Assembly (NCBI GenBank): GCA_964549735.1
Contig: CAZJWO010000163.1
Coordinates: 1-5,301 of the forward strand
Length of the DNA stretch: 5,301 nt
DNA from: Glo-17 sp964549735
Lineage (GTDB): Bacteria > Krumholzibacteriota > Krumholzibacteriia > LZORAL124-64-63
Direction: 5' to 3'
A model generated the notes under the pieces. That model made no database searches. It saw only the letters and a list, made by a program, of their open reading frames with translations, and was not told the origin of the DNA. Position 1 is the first letter of the stretch. Every line of letters starts with the position of its first letter. Both the position numbers and the translations under genes were made by a program. This document shows positions 1-5,301 of the stretch, one piece after another.

Positions 1-46
1 TACACCCTATCCTACACTCTTTCCCTACACGACGCTCTTCCGATCT
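1..46 (+). other. Illumina P5 / read-1 adapter with i5 index (contamination)
   Basis: This is not genomic DNA. Bases 14-46 match the 33-base TruSeq read-1 adapter exactly, ending in GCTCTTCCGATCT. Bases 1-5 (TACAC) are the end of the P5 flow-cell arm. Bases 6-13 (CCTATCCT) sit exactly where the i5 index belongs and match the TruSeq HT index I remember as D503. Genomic sequence starts at about base 47. Any protein predicted through this stretch, on either strand, is an artefact; the minus-strand translation gives the familiar adapter peptide DRKSVV. Confidence 0.98.
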
Positions 47-130
47 CGAAGACTGAACGTCCGACGCCGCTTGCAATTCGCGTACGCAGAGGCCATCCTC
101 ACCGCCTGGATCGTCAGCGAAGGATGGCGC
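47..130. other. Short leader upstream of rmlD, no recognisable gene
   Basis: These 84 bases lie between the adapter and the rmlD start. The rmlD frame stays open across them and has a TTG at 71, but its translation does not resemble the beginning of an RmlD, which normally starts a few residues before the GxxGQLG motif. The stretch may hold the very end of an upstream gene, for example another dTDP-sugar gene, but too little remains to identify one. Confidence 0.4.
119..124 (+). promoter_or_regulatory. Ribosome binding site of rmlD
   Basis: GAAGGA lies 6 bases before the ATG at 131. Together with the family-typical N-terminus (MRVLVTGANGQLG), it decides in favour of ATG 131 over the upstream in-frame TTG at 71. 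Confidence 0.65.
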
Positions 131-1091
131 ATGCGCGTTCTGGTCACTGGGGCGAACGGACAGCTCGGTCGTGCCTGCTGCGAGGTCCTGGCGGCCGCCG
201 GTCGCCAGATCATCGGCGTCGACCTGCCCGACGGTGACCTCACCGTGCCCGGCGCGGCCGAACGTTTGCTGCGCCGGCACGCGCCCGCGCGCGTGATCCA
301 CTCGGCGGCGTACACGGCCGTCGACCGCGCCGAGACCGAGCGCGAGGCGGCGCTGGCGGTCAACGGCACGGCCACGGCGCTGCTGGTCGCGGCCTGCGCC
401 GAGCACCGCTGCGCGTTGACCTACGTGAGCACCGACTACGTCTTCGGCGGCGACGATCCGGACGGCTACGCCGAGGATGCGCCGCCGGCGCCGATCAACT
501 GGTACGGACAGACGAAAGCGCGCGGCGAGGCCGCGGTGCGGGCGGGCGCCGGGCCCTGGCAGATCGTGCGCACGAGCTGGCTCTTCGGCCACGGTCAGAC
601 GAATTTCGTGCGCGCGGTGCTCGGGCGCCTCGAGCGCGGCGAGGAACTGACCGTGGTCGATGACCAGCGCGGCTGTCCGACCTATGCGCCCGATCTCGCG
701 GTCCTGCTGGGCGAGTTGGCGGCGGCCGGCGTCGAGGGTATCGTGCACGGCACGAACACCGGCGCCTGCACGTGGTTCGAGTTCGCGCGGGAGATCGCGC
801 GGCTGACGGGACATGATCCGGCGCGCGTCCGGCCGTGCGCCACCGCGGACTGGCCCACGGCGGCGCGGCGTCCGGCTTGCTCGGTNNNNNNNNNNGGTGA
901 CTGGAGTTCAGACGTGTGCTCTTCCGATCTCCGCGCTGGGCATCGCGCCGCGGCCGACCTGGCGCGACGCCCTGGCGCGCTATCTGGCGTGGCTCGGCCA
1001 GAGCCGGGCGCCTGGCGCCGGAGCGCAAACCGGCCCGCGCACAAGCGGCGGCCCGGACGACGCGGCCGCACGAAGGCGAGGCGAGCGATGA
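131..1091 (+). CDS. rmlD: dTDP-4-dehydrorhamnose reductase, interrupted by an assembly gap
   Basis: RmlD (RfbD) reduces dTDP-4-dehydro-L-rhamnose with NAD(P)H, the last cytoplasmic step to dTDP-L-rhamnose, a donor for O-antigen and other surface glycans. Seen before the gap (residues 1-252): the Rossmann motif GANGQLG at 7-13, the catalytic Thr in VSTDYVF (Thr101), the SDR pair Tyr125/Lys129 in YGQTK, VRTSWLFG at 146-153, and the start of the C-terminal RPxxSV motif at 247-252. After the gap, from about 933 in a different frame, ALGIAPRPTWRDALARYL is the standard RmlD C-terminus. It is followed by an unusual 34-residue Gly/Pro/Arg-rich tail to TGA 1089-1091. The frame change is not biological: 10 Ns and an adapter (886-930) replace about 20 genomic bases. 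The stop overlaps the gmhA start (ATGA), suggesting translational coupling. Identity is very secure; the exact length is unknown. Confidence 0.93.
886..895. other. Scaffold gap of 10 Ns inside rmlD
   Basis: A run of exactly 10 Ns is a placeholder between two joined contigs, not a measured distance. The left contig ends inside the RmlD RPxxSV motif. The right contig begins with an adapter. Reading frame across this point has no meaning. Confidence 0.98.
897..930 (+). other. Illumina read-2 (P7-side) adapter (contamination)
   Basis: These 34 bases match the TruSeq read-2 adapter exactly, from GTGACTGGAGTTCAGACGTG through CTCTTCCGATCT. The single G at 896 is probably the last base of an i7 index. 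In the three forward frames the stretch gives the well-known contaminant peptides VTGVQTCALPIS and GDWSSDVCSSDL; the reverse strand gives EEHTSELQS and DRKSTRLNSSH. The genome resumes at about 931. Confidence 0.98.
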
Positions 1092-1711
1092 GCAAGGCTG
1101 GGCAGAGGTCGCCGGATCATGGTCCGGCCGGCATCCTGGCGGACATCCTGCGCGAGCATCGCGCCGCGCTCGACGGTCTGACCGCGGCGCACACCGAGGC
1201 GTTGGCGCGCCTGGCCGCCGACATCCGGCGCTCCTGGCGCGAGGGCGGCAAGCTGCTCGTCTGCGGCAACGGCGGCTCGGCGGCCGACAGCCAGCACCTC
1301 GCCGCCGAGCTGGCCGGCCGCTACCGCCACGATCGGCCGGCCTGGCCGGCGCTGGCCTTGACGACGGACACCTCCGCGCTGACCGCCGTGAGCAACGACT
1401 TCGGCTTCGAGCACGTCTTCGCCCGGCAGGTCGAGGCGCTCGGCCGCGCCGGCGATGTCCTGCTCGTCATCTCCACCAGCGGCCGGTCGCCCAATTGCGT
1501 TGCCGCGGTGCATACCGCGCGAGCGCGCGGCCTGCGGTGCCATGGCCTGCTGGGGCGCGACGGCGGCATGCTCGCCGGACTCGTCGACGGCGCGATCATC
1601 GCGCCGGCGCACGACACGCCGCGCGTCCAGGAATTGCACCTCGTCCTGCTCCATGCGCTCTGCGAGCTGCTGGAAGCGCAGCCTCCATCCGCGGCGGACG
1701 GCGATGCCTGA
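1088..1711 (+). CDS. gmhA: Sedoheptulose-7-phosphate isomerase (phosphoheptose isomerase)
   Basis: GmhA converts D-sedoheptulose 7-phosphate to D-glycero-D-manno-heptose 7-phosphate, the first step to ADP- or GDP-heptose for LPS core or other surface glycans. It is a cytoplasmic SIS-domain enzyme. The 207-residue protein is slightly longer than the usual 190-200, the excess being a short N-terminal extension and an Ala/Asp-rich end. Visible motifs: CGNGGSAADSQHLAAEL (59-75), TDTSALTAVSNDFGF (93-107), the phosphosugar loop STSGRSPN (129-136) and RVQELHLVLLHALCELLE (179-196). By comparison with E. coli GmhA, His70, Glu74, Gln181 and His189 fit the metal and catalytic positions. The retained Glu74 and His189 argue against the non-catalytic relative DiaA. 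ATG 1088 overlaps the rmlD stop and has GAGG 6 bases upstream. No other heptose gene lies in the window. Confidence 0.93.
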   Translation: MSKAGQRSPDHGPAGILADILREHRAALDGLTAAHTEALARLAADIRRSWREGGKLLVCGNGGSAADSQHLAAELAGRYRHDRPAWPALALTTDTSALTAVSNDFGFEHVFARQVEALGRAGDVLLVISTSGRSPNCVAAVHTARARGLRCHGLLGRDGGMLAGLVDGAIIAPAHDTPRVQELHLVLLHALCELLEAQPPSAADGDA

Positions 1712-1756
1712 CCGCGCGCAGGCGCCGCCGCCGCGGCGCGGGGAAGACGTCCGGCG

Positions 1757-2659
1757 ATGAACCGCGATCTGATGACGGCGATCCTCGCAAGCATGCGCCC
1801 ACGGCAGTGGACCAAGAACCTCATCCTGCTGGCTGGCGTCATCTTCGCGCAGCAATTGGCCGATCCCGCCGCCGTGCTGCGCTCCGTTGCCGCGGTGCTC
1901 GTGTTCTGCGTCGCCTCGGGCGCGGTCTACATCCTGAACGACATCAAGGACATCGCGCAGGATCGGCTGCACCCGCACAAGCGCCGCCGGCCGATCGCCA
2001 GCGGACGTCTGCCGGTGCCGGCGGCCTGGCGCGCCTGGGCCGCGCTGGTGCTGCTCTGTCTGCTCGCGGGCGCTCTTCTCGGCTGGCCCTTCCTGGTCGC
2101 CGTCGCCTTCTTCTTGCTCTGGAACTGGATCTACTCGACGGCCCTCAAGCGCCTGCCGGTGCTGGACGTGGTCGGCATCGGCGTCAGCTTCGTGATCCGC
2201 GCTCTGGCCGGGGTCATGGTGCTGCTGCCGATCCACCCGGAGGTGTCCATCTCGTTCTGGCTGCTGCTCTGTCCGTTCTTCCTGTCGCTGTTCCTCGGGT
2301 TCTGCAAGCGGCGCAACGAACTGGTCAAGCTGGCGGATGATCGCGGCGGCACGCGGCCGGTGCTGATGTCCTACACCGAGACCATGCTCAACGCGATGAT
2401 CGGCGCGTCGTTCGGGCTGACGCTCGCGGCCTACGCGGTGTACACGGTGTGGCCGGCGACGGTCGCGCATTTCGGGACCCGCGACCTGGTCTGGACGATC
2501 GGGTTCGTGTTCTGCGGGCTGTGGCGCTACCTCTATCTCGTCTTCAAGGAAGGACGCGGCGGGCGGCCGCACGAGATCCTGTTGAACGACGCCGCGCTGC
2601 AGGCGTTGGTCGTCGGCTGGATCATCCTCTTCGTGGCGATCATCGGACCCGGGAACTGA
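1757..2659 (+). CDS. UbiA-family decaprenyl-phosphate phosphoribosyltransferase-like membrane protein
   Basis: Most like the DPPR synthase branch (Rv3806c type) of the UbiA superfamily, which transfers 5-phosphoribose from PRPP to a polyprenyl phosphate in the membrane; in mycobacteria this leads to decaprenyl-phospho-arabinose. The 300-residue protein is rich in hydrophobic segments, about 8-9 by eye (for example 23-60, 94-125, 139-157, 165-182, 214-233, 245-262 and 283-297). The Mg-binding NDxxDxxxD motif is complete: Asn61, Asp62, Asp65, Asp69, followed by a basic stretch (HPHKRRRPIASG) typical of this branch. A second region, YSTALKRLPVLDV (126-138), and the C-terminal HEILLNDAAL (272-281) also fit. 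ATG 1757 lies 45 bases after gmhA with GGGGAAG upstream; Met6 is an alternative start. The lipid substrate cannot be told from sequence. Other UbiA reactions (quinone or heme prenylation) are less likely. Confidence 0.82.
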   Translation: MNRDLMTAILASMRPRQWTKNLILLAGVIFAQQLADPAAVLRSVAAVLVFCVASGAVYILNDIKDIAQDRLHPHKRRRPIASGRLPVPAAWRAWAALVLLCLLAGALLGWPFLVAVAFFLLWNWIYSTALKRLPVLDVVGIGVSFVIRALAGVMVLLPIHPEVSISFWLLLCPFFLSLFLGFCKRRNELVKLADDRGGTRPVLMSYTETMLNAMIGASFGLTLAAYAVYTVWPATVAHFGTRDLVWTIGFVFCGLWRYLYLVFKEGRGGRPHEILLNDAALQALVVGWIILFVAIIGPGN

Positions 2660-2668
2660 GTCGTAGCC

Positions 2669-3670
2669 ATGAACGCAGAAACGACCGTCGCCGTGGTGCT
2701 GACCCGACCGGAAACGGTTCTGGACGATTACGCGCGGCTGCTGCGCCTGGCCGGGTTTACCCCGTCGCCCGTCGCGGCGAGCGCCGCACCCGGTCCGCTG
2801 GCCGTCTGCCTGGACCGCGATCCGCGCCCGCGGTCGCCGCTGCCGGGCGCCGCGAGTCCGCCGTGGCAGCTCGATGGCGTGGTCGGCGCTCTGCTGGCGG
2901 CCGGCCACGCGCCCGCCGCTCTGCAGGCCGTGGCGCCGCCCGCGGCGCGCCGCCACCGCGGTGGTCCGCCAGTGGTGTGGCAGAGGATCCTCGACGCGCG
3001 AGGGTTGCCGCCGCTTGGCCACGCCGAAGAATCGGCGGACCTCGCCTGGCCGCGGCTCGTGCTGGCGTCGCTGCGCACCGACCGCCGCTGCGGATTGCCG
3101 GGCTGCCTCGGCGCGCTCGCGTCGCATCTGCTGCCGACGCGCGTGGCCCTGGCCTCGGACTTGCAGCCGGCGCCGTTCATCGACGCGTGGCGCCGGCTCG
3201 GCGCGGACGCCGTGCGCGGCGGCGTGATCGACGCGACGGTCTGCGGCGCCGGCAGCGATCCGCGCGCGCTGCGTCCGGTCGCCTGCCATCTGCTGCTGGC
3301 GTCGCGCGATCTGGCCGCGGTCGACCTGGCCGCCGCCGTGCTCGCTGGTTTCGCGCCGGCCGAGCTGCCGCTGCCGCAAGCGGCGGCAGCCGCCGGACTG
3401 GGCTGCGGCGCCTGGAGCAGCGTGCGTCTGGTCGGCGACGCCGGGGCCGCCTTGCCGCGCGTGGACCTGGCGCCGGCGGCGCGTTACCGGCCCTCCGGGA
3501 AGGTGCGACGCGATGCCGGCGCCGCCGCCCGCCGGCGCTGGGAGTTCGCGCCGCCTTGGACTTTTCTTCAGGCGCGACGCATCCGCCGGACTCTCGCCGC
3601 GACGGCCTGGGGCCGCCTGCAGGGCGCGTATGAACGGTCGGCAACGGTGTCGAAAGGTGGCGGCCGATGA
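2669..3670 (+). CDS. Divergent DUF362-like protein, function unknown
   Basis: The 333-residue protein has no signal peptide or clear membrane segment. I recognise only a diverged DUF362 pattern: a 'chain of LLxxAGH' segment (PPWQLDGVVGALLAAGHAPA, 64-83), WPRLVLASLRTDRRCGLPG (127-145) where the family has its 'inlPKlKtH..tG' stretch, GGVIDATVCGAGSDPRALRP (184-203) where it has 'ivDgi...G.GP..G.p', and LLLASRDLAAVDLAAAVLAGF (208-228), a close match to the family's 'laSrDpvAvDavaa.l.Gf'. The usual Lys-Asn after the glycine segment is replaced (LGALASHLLP), and no ferredoxin-like Cys cluster is present. DUF362 proteins have no settled general function, so none is assigned. The C-terminus (276-333) is Arg/Ala-rich. 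It starts 9 bases after the UbiA gene with a weak RBS and overlaps ispE by ATGA, so it is probably co-expressed with both. Confidence 0.68.
   Translation: MNAETTVAVVLTRPETVLDDYARLLRLAGFTPSPVAASAAPGPLAVCLDRDPRPRSPLPGAASPPWQLDGVVGALLAAGHAPAALQAVAPPAARRHRGGPPVVWQRILDARGLPPLGHAEESADLAWPRLVLASLRTDRRCGLPGCLGALASHLLPTRVALASDLQPAPFIDAWRRLGADAVRGGVIDATVCGAGSDPRALRPVACHLLLASRDLAAVDLAAAVLAGFAPAELPLPQAAAAAGLGCGAWSSVRLVGDAGAALPRVDLAPAARYRPSGKVRRDAGAAARRRWEFAPPWTFLQARRIRRTLAATAWGRLQGAYERSATVSKGGGR
3653..3660 (+). promoter_or_regulatory. Ribosome binding site of ispE
   Basis: AAAGGTGG lies 6 bases before ATG 3667, inside the last codons of the upstream gene. It supports this start, which gives about 10 extra residues ahead of the family's usual N-terminus, and shows that ispE can initiate by itself despite the ATGA overlap. 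Confidence 0.65.
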
Positions 3671-4587
3671 GTTCCGGGCAGGCAGGACAGAGGCGCCGGA
3701 TCCGCGCGTTGGCCCCGGCCAAGGTGAATCTGCACCTGGAGGTGCTGCGGCGACGGCGGGACGGCTATCACGAGATCGAGACCATCCTGCAAGCCGTCGA
3801 TGTGCACGATCGCCTGCAGATCACGTTGAGACGAGAGTTCCGCGGCGGGCAACCGGAGATCGAGCTGGCCGTCCATCCGCGCGCCGCGGCGCCTGCCGAT
3901 GAGACGAATCTCTGCTGGCAGGCGGCGCGTCTGTTCTGCGACCACGCGAACGTCAGCGGCGAGTTGCAGATCGAGCTCGAGAAGGTCATCCCGGCGGGCG
4001 CCGGCCTCGGTGGCGGCAGCAGCGACGCGATGGCCACGCTCATGGCCTGCGACCATCTCTTCGGTACCGGTCTGGATCGCGCGCAATTCGAGCAGCTCGG
4101 CGCGCGGATCGGCTCGGACGTGCCGTTCTTCGCCGCCGGCGGGACCCAGCTCGGCCGCGGCCGCGGCACCGAACTGACCCCGTTGCCGCCGGTGCGCAAG
4201 GTCCACTTCCTGATCTTCAAGCCGCAGTTCTCTGTCGATACAGGTAGCGCGTATGGCGAGCTCAAAATGGGATTGACAGTGCGTTCACCGGTCGCTAGCC
4301 TCCAAGTCATCAAACCGTTGCTGGCCCGATTTCCCGAGCGGCCGTGGTTCGGTTTCAACCGTCTGGAGGAGGTGGTCCTTCCGGCACATCCCGAGCTTAG
4401 TCGGGTACTCTTGCGATTGCGGGAGGAAGTTCCGCTGGCCATGCTCTCGGGAAGCGGTTCTGCCATCTTCGCGGTCTGCGAGCAGGCAGATGTCGCAGCC
4501 CGCCTGATACGTGAATTGGCGCCGTCCATGGTCTTCGCCAGGACCGTGGGTCCCCTGTCGACGGGAGCCCGGCTGCTGAAGGAGTGA
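3667..4587 (+). CDS. ispE: 4-diphosphocytidyl-2-C-methyl-D-erythritol kinase
   Basis: IspE phosphorylates CDP-methylerythritol with ATP, the fourth step of the MEP pathway to IPP/DMAPP, the units of polyprenyl carriers and quinones. It is a cytoplasmic GHMP kinase. The 306-residue protein is a little longer than E. coli IspE (283). Motifs in order: APAKVNLHL (16-24) with the catalytic Lys19, RRDGYHEIET (30-39), the ATP-binding loop PAGAGLGGGSSDAM (109-122), GSDVPFF (149-155) with the catalytic Asp151, GRGRGTELT (163-171), and the C-terminal GHMP motif AMLSGSGSAIFAV (258-270). All key residues are present. The start overlaps the preceding stop by ATGA. Base composition falls from about 65-70% to about 52-63% GC near 4200, mid-gene, but frame and motifs continue, so the gene looks functional. 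Confidence 0.96.
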   Translation: MSSGQAGQRRRIRALAPAKVNLHLEVLRRRRDGYHEIETILQAVDVHDRLQITLRREFRGGQPEIELAVHPRAAAPADETNLCWQAARLFCDHANVSGELQIELEKVIPAGAGLGGGSSDAMATLMACDHLFGTGLDRAQFEQLGARIGSDVPFFAAGGTQLGRGRGTELTPLPPVRKVHFLIFKPQFSVDTGSAYGELKMGLTVRSPVASLQVIKPLLARFPERPWFGFNRLEEVVLPAHPELSRVLLRLREEVPLAMLSGSGSAIFAVCEQADVAARLIRELAPSMVFARTVGPLSTGARLLKE

Positions 4588-4634
4588 TGCTTCGAGCACC
4601 AGGTCAAGGCGGCTGCAGCTGAAAGAGAGACAGC

Positions 4635-4970
4635 GTGAATATCACGGAAATCAGGATCACCTTGCGAGACGACAACAAGCTCAAGGGATTCGCCAGCATC
4701 ACCCTGGATGATGCGTTCGTCGTGCGGGGATTGAAGATCATCGAAGGAGCCTCCGGACCGTTCATCGCCATGCCGAGCCGCAAGCGTCGCGACGGGACCT
4801 TCCAGGACATCGCGCATCCGATCAACATGGAGACGCGGGAGTGGATGGAGGGGCAGATCATCGCCGCGTACAAACAGGAACTCAAACTCGCCGAGAGCGG
4901 TCAAGGCCGCCGCGACGCTGGCGATTCGACCGGCGACGACTCGGGGTCGGTCATGGAGGAGAGCTTCTAG
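4635..4970 (+). CDS. spoVG: SpoVG family nucleic-acid-binding regulator, GTG start
   Basis: SpoVG proteins are small nucleic-acid-binding regulators. They were first found in Bacillus sporulation and septation but are widespread in non-sporulating bacteria, and binding to DNA and RNA has been reported. The 111-residue protein carries the conserved core almost intact: NITEIRI (2-8), KGFASITLDDAFVVRGLKIIEG (17-38), IAMPSRKRRDGTFQDIAHPI (44-63) and ETREWMEGQIIAAY (66-79). Residues 87-111 form a variable Asp/Ser/Gly-rich acidic tail. The GTG at 4635 is chosen because it places MNITEIRI at the family's usual N-terminus; the next Met is at residue 46, inside the core. The upstream signal is only purine-rich (GAAAGAGAGA, 4621-4630). 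It sits 47 bases after ispE and 28 before tRNA-Gln. Its targets here are unknown. Confidence 0.94.
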   Translation: MNITEIRITLRDDNKLKGFASITLDDAFVVRGLKIIEGASGPFIAMPSRKRRDGTFQDIAHPINMETREWMEGQIIAAYKQELKLAESGQGRRDAGDSTGDDSGSVMEESF

Positions 4971-4998
4971 CCGGGGTGATCTCGCCGTCGTGCATCGC

Positions 4999-5073
4999 TG
5001 GGGCGTCGTCAAGTGGTAAGACACAAGGTTTTGGTCCTTGCATTCGTAGGTTCGAATCCTACCGCCCCAGCCA
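4999..5073 (+). tRNA. tRNA-Gln (anticodon TTG), CCA encoded
   Basis: A complete 75-base cloverleaf can be folded by hand. Acceptor stem TGGGGCG (4999-5005) pairs with CGCCCCA (5063-5069). D arm is GTC/GAC with loop AAGTGGTAA. Anticodon stem is CAAGG/CCTTG around loop TTTTGGT, giving anticodon TTG at 5031-5033. T arm is GTAGG/CCTAC with loop TTCGAAT. Discriminator G5070 is followed by encoded CCA (5071-5073). TTG reads CAA and, by wobble, CAG. The gene lies 28 bases after spoVG with no terminator in between, so it may be cut from a shared transcript. Confidence 0.97.
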
Positions 5074-5083
5074 GCCTATCGCC

Positions 5084-5105
5084 GTCCCCGCCGCGGGGGC
5101 TTTTT
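5084..5105 (+). terminator. Rho-independent terminator after tRNA-Gln
   Basis: GTCCCCG pairs with CGGGGGC (one T-G wobble) around a CCG loop, followed by five Ts (5101-5105). It lies 10 bases after the tRNA CCA end and probably ends the ispE-spoVG-tRNA transcript. If it is efficient, prs needs its own promoter in 5106-5170, where I cannot pick out clear -35/-10 boxes. Confidence 0.85.
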
Positions 5106-5169
5106 AGTTTTCGCCACCTAGCCGTCACCGCACGCACGGTTCTCGCAGGGCCGGCGGGCGACCAGACCT

Positions 5170-5173
5170 GAGG
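5170..5173 (+). promoter_or_regulatory. Ribosome binding site of prs
   Basis: GAGG lies 7 bases before ATG 5181, supporting this start. Confidence 0.55.
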
Positions 5174-5180
5174 CGCGAGC

Positions 5181-5301
5181 ATGTACAACGAACTCGTCCT
5201 GATCAGCGGCAACGCGAACCCCGAGATCAGCCGGCGCATCGCCGAGTGCCTGGGCGCCGAGCTGCGCAGCGTGGTCGTCAGCCGCTTCAGCGACGGCGAG
5301 A
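5181..5301 (+). CDS. prs: Ribose-phosphate pyrophosphokinase, N-terminal 40 codons only
   Basis: Prs makes PRPP from ribose 5-phosphate and ATP, feeding purine, pyrimidine, His, Trp and NAD synthesis, and here possibly the polyprenyl-phosphate phosphoribosyltransferase encoded at 1757-2659. Only residues 1-40 are present, but they include two strongly conserved N-terminal motifs: SGNANPE (9-15) and RFSDGE (35-40). The gene runs off the window end, so the PRPP-binding loop and the rest of the catalytic site cannot be checked. It follows the tRNA-Gln terminator. The order tRNA-Gln then prs is common in several bacterial lineages and supports the assignment. Confidence 0.93.
   Translation, partial: MYNELVLISGNANPEISRRIAECLGAELRSVVVSRFSDGE

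Noticed and set aside
71..1711. A continuous 546-codon + strand frame from TTG 71 to the gmhA stop
   Set aside because: It passes through a placeholder gap and an adapter, and reads the rmlD tail in the wrong frame. It is an artefact, not a fused gene.
1712..1756. GC-rich, partly self-complementary stretch between gmhA and the UbiA gene as a terminator
   Set aside because: It has no T tract, and the complementarity is what a run of GCC/GGC repeats gives by chance; the spacing fits a continuing operon.
980..3379. A long open frame on the minus strand, about 800 codons
   Set aside because: It is antisense to four recognisable genes, is full of Arg/Gln/Ala/His low-complexity sequence and has no known motif. 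Such frames are expected where third-position GC is very high.
4273..4299. A TTGACA box inside ispE as a possible internal promoter for spoVG
   Set aside because: The spacing and sequence of any -10 element are poor (GCTAGC only 15 bases downstream), and it lies in conserved coding sequence.
3768..5024. A 418-codon minus-strand open frame opposite ispE and spoVG
   Set aside because: It lies antisense to two strongly conserved genes and runs into the tRNA; its translation shows no family motif.
5106..5169. Possible prs promoter or leader element between the terminator and prs
   Set aside because: A promoter is expected here, but no convincing -35/-10 pair or riboswitch-like structure can be seen by eye.

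Overview
The window is a high-GC stretch (roughly 65-75% over most of its length, judged by eye) with all recognisable genes on the + strand and packed head to tail. It looks like a didermal (Gram-negative-type) bacterium: it has sedoheptulose-7-phosphate isomerase (heptose for LPS-like glycans), dTDP-rhamnose synthesis, and the MEP isoprenoid enzyme IspE. The order ispE - spoVG - tRNA-Gln(TTG) - prs recalls deltaproteobacterial/Myxococcota-like genomes and some uncultured FCB-related lineages. That placement is inference only. The record is almost certainly a draft, probably metagenomic, Illumina assembly, because library adapters are embedded in it.

Layout. Bases 1-46 are an Illumina P5/read-1 adapter including an 8-base i5 index, so the genome begins at about base 47. 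A good RBS then leads into rmlD (131-1091), which is broken by a 10-N scaffold gap (886-895) followed by an Illumina read-2 adapter (897-930). The gene resumes at about 931 in another frame and ends in an ATGA overlap with gmhA (1088-1711). Next come a UbiA-family polyprenyl-phosphate phosphoribosyltransferase (1757-2659), a divergent DUF362-like protein (2669-3670), and ispE (3667-4587), which overlaps the DUF362-like gene by ATGA. These are followed by spoVG (4635-4970, GTG start), tRNA-Gln with encoded CCA (4999-5073), an intrinsic terminator (5084-5105), and the first 40 codons of prs (5181 to the window end).

How the genes fit together. RmlD and GmhA make sugar precursors (dTDP-L-rhamnose and heptose phosphate) for surface glycans. 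The UbiA protein probably moves phosphoribose from PRPP onto a polyprenyl phosphate. IspE feeds the isoprenoid pathway that makes that lipid carrier, and Prs makes PRPP. The window is therefore a plausible envelope-precursor neighbourhood running into a housekeeping cluster, with one poorly understood member, the DUF362-like protein.

I see no CRISPR array, transposon, phage gene, toxin-antitoxin pair or clearly new system. The strongest anomalies are technical: adapter contamination creates a false 546-residue RmlD-GmhA fusion frame. The best biological leads are the degenerate DUF362-like protein tied to ispE and the phosphoribosyl-lipid synthase without visible partner enzymes.
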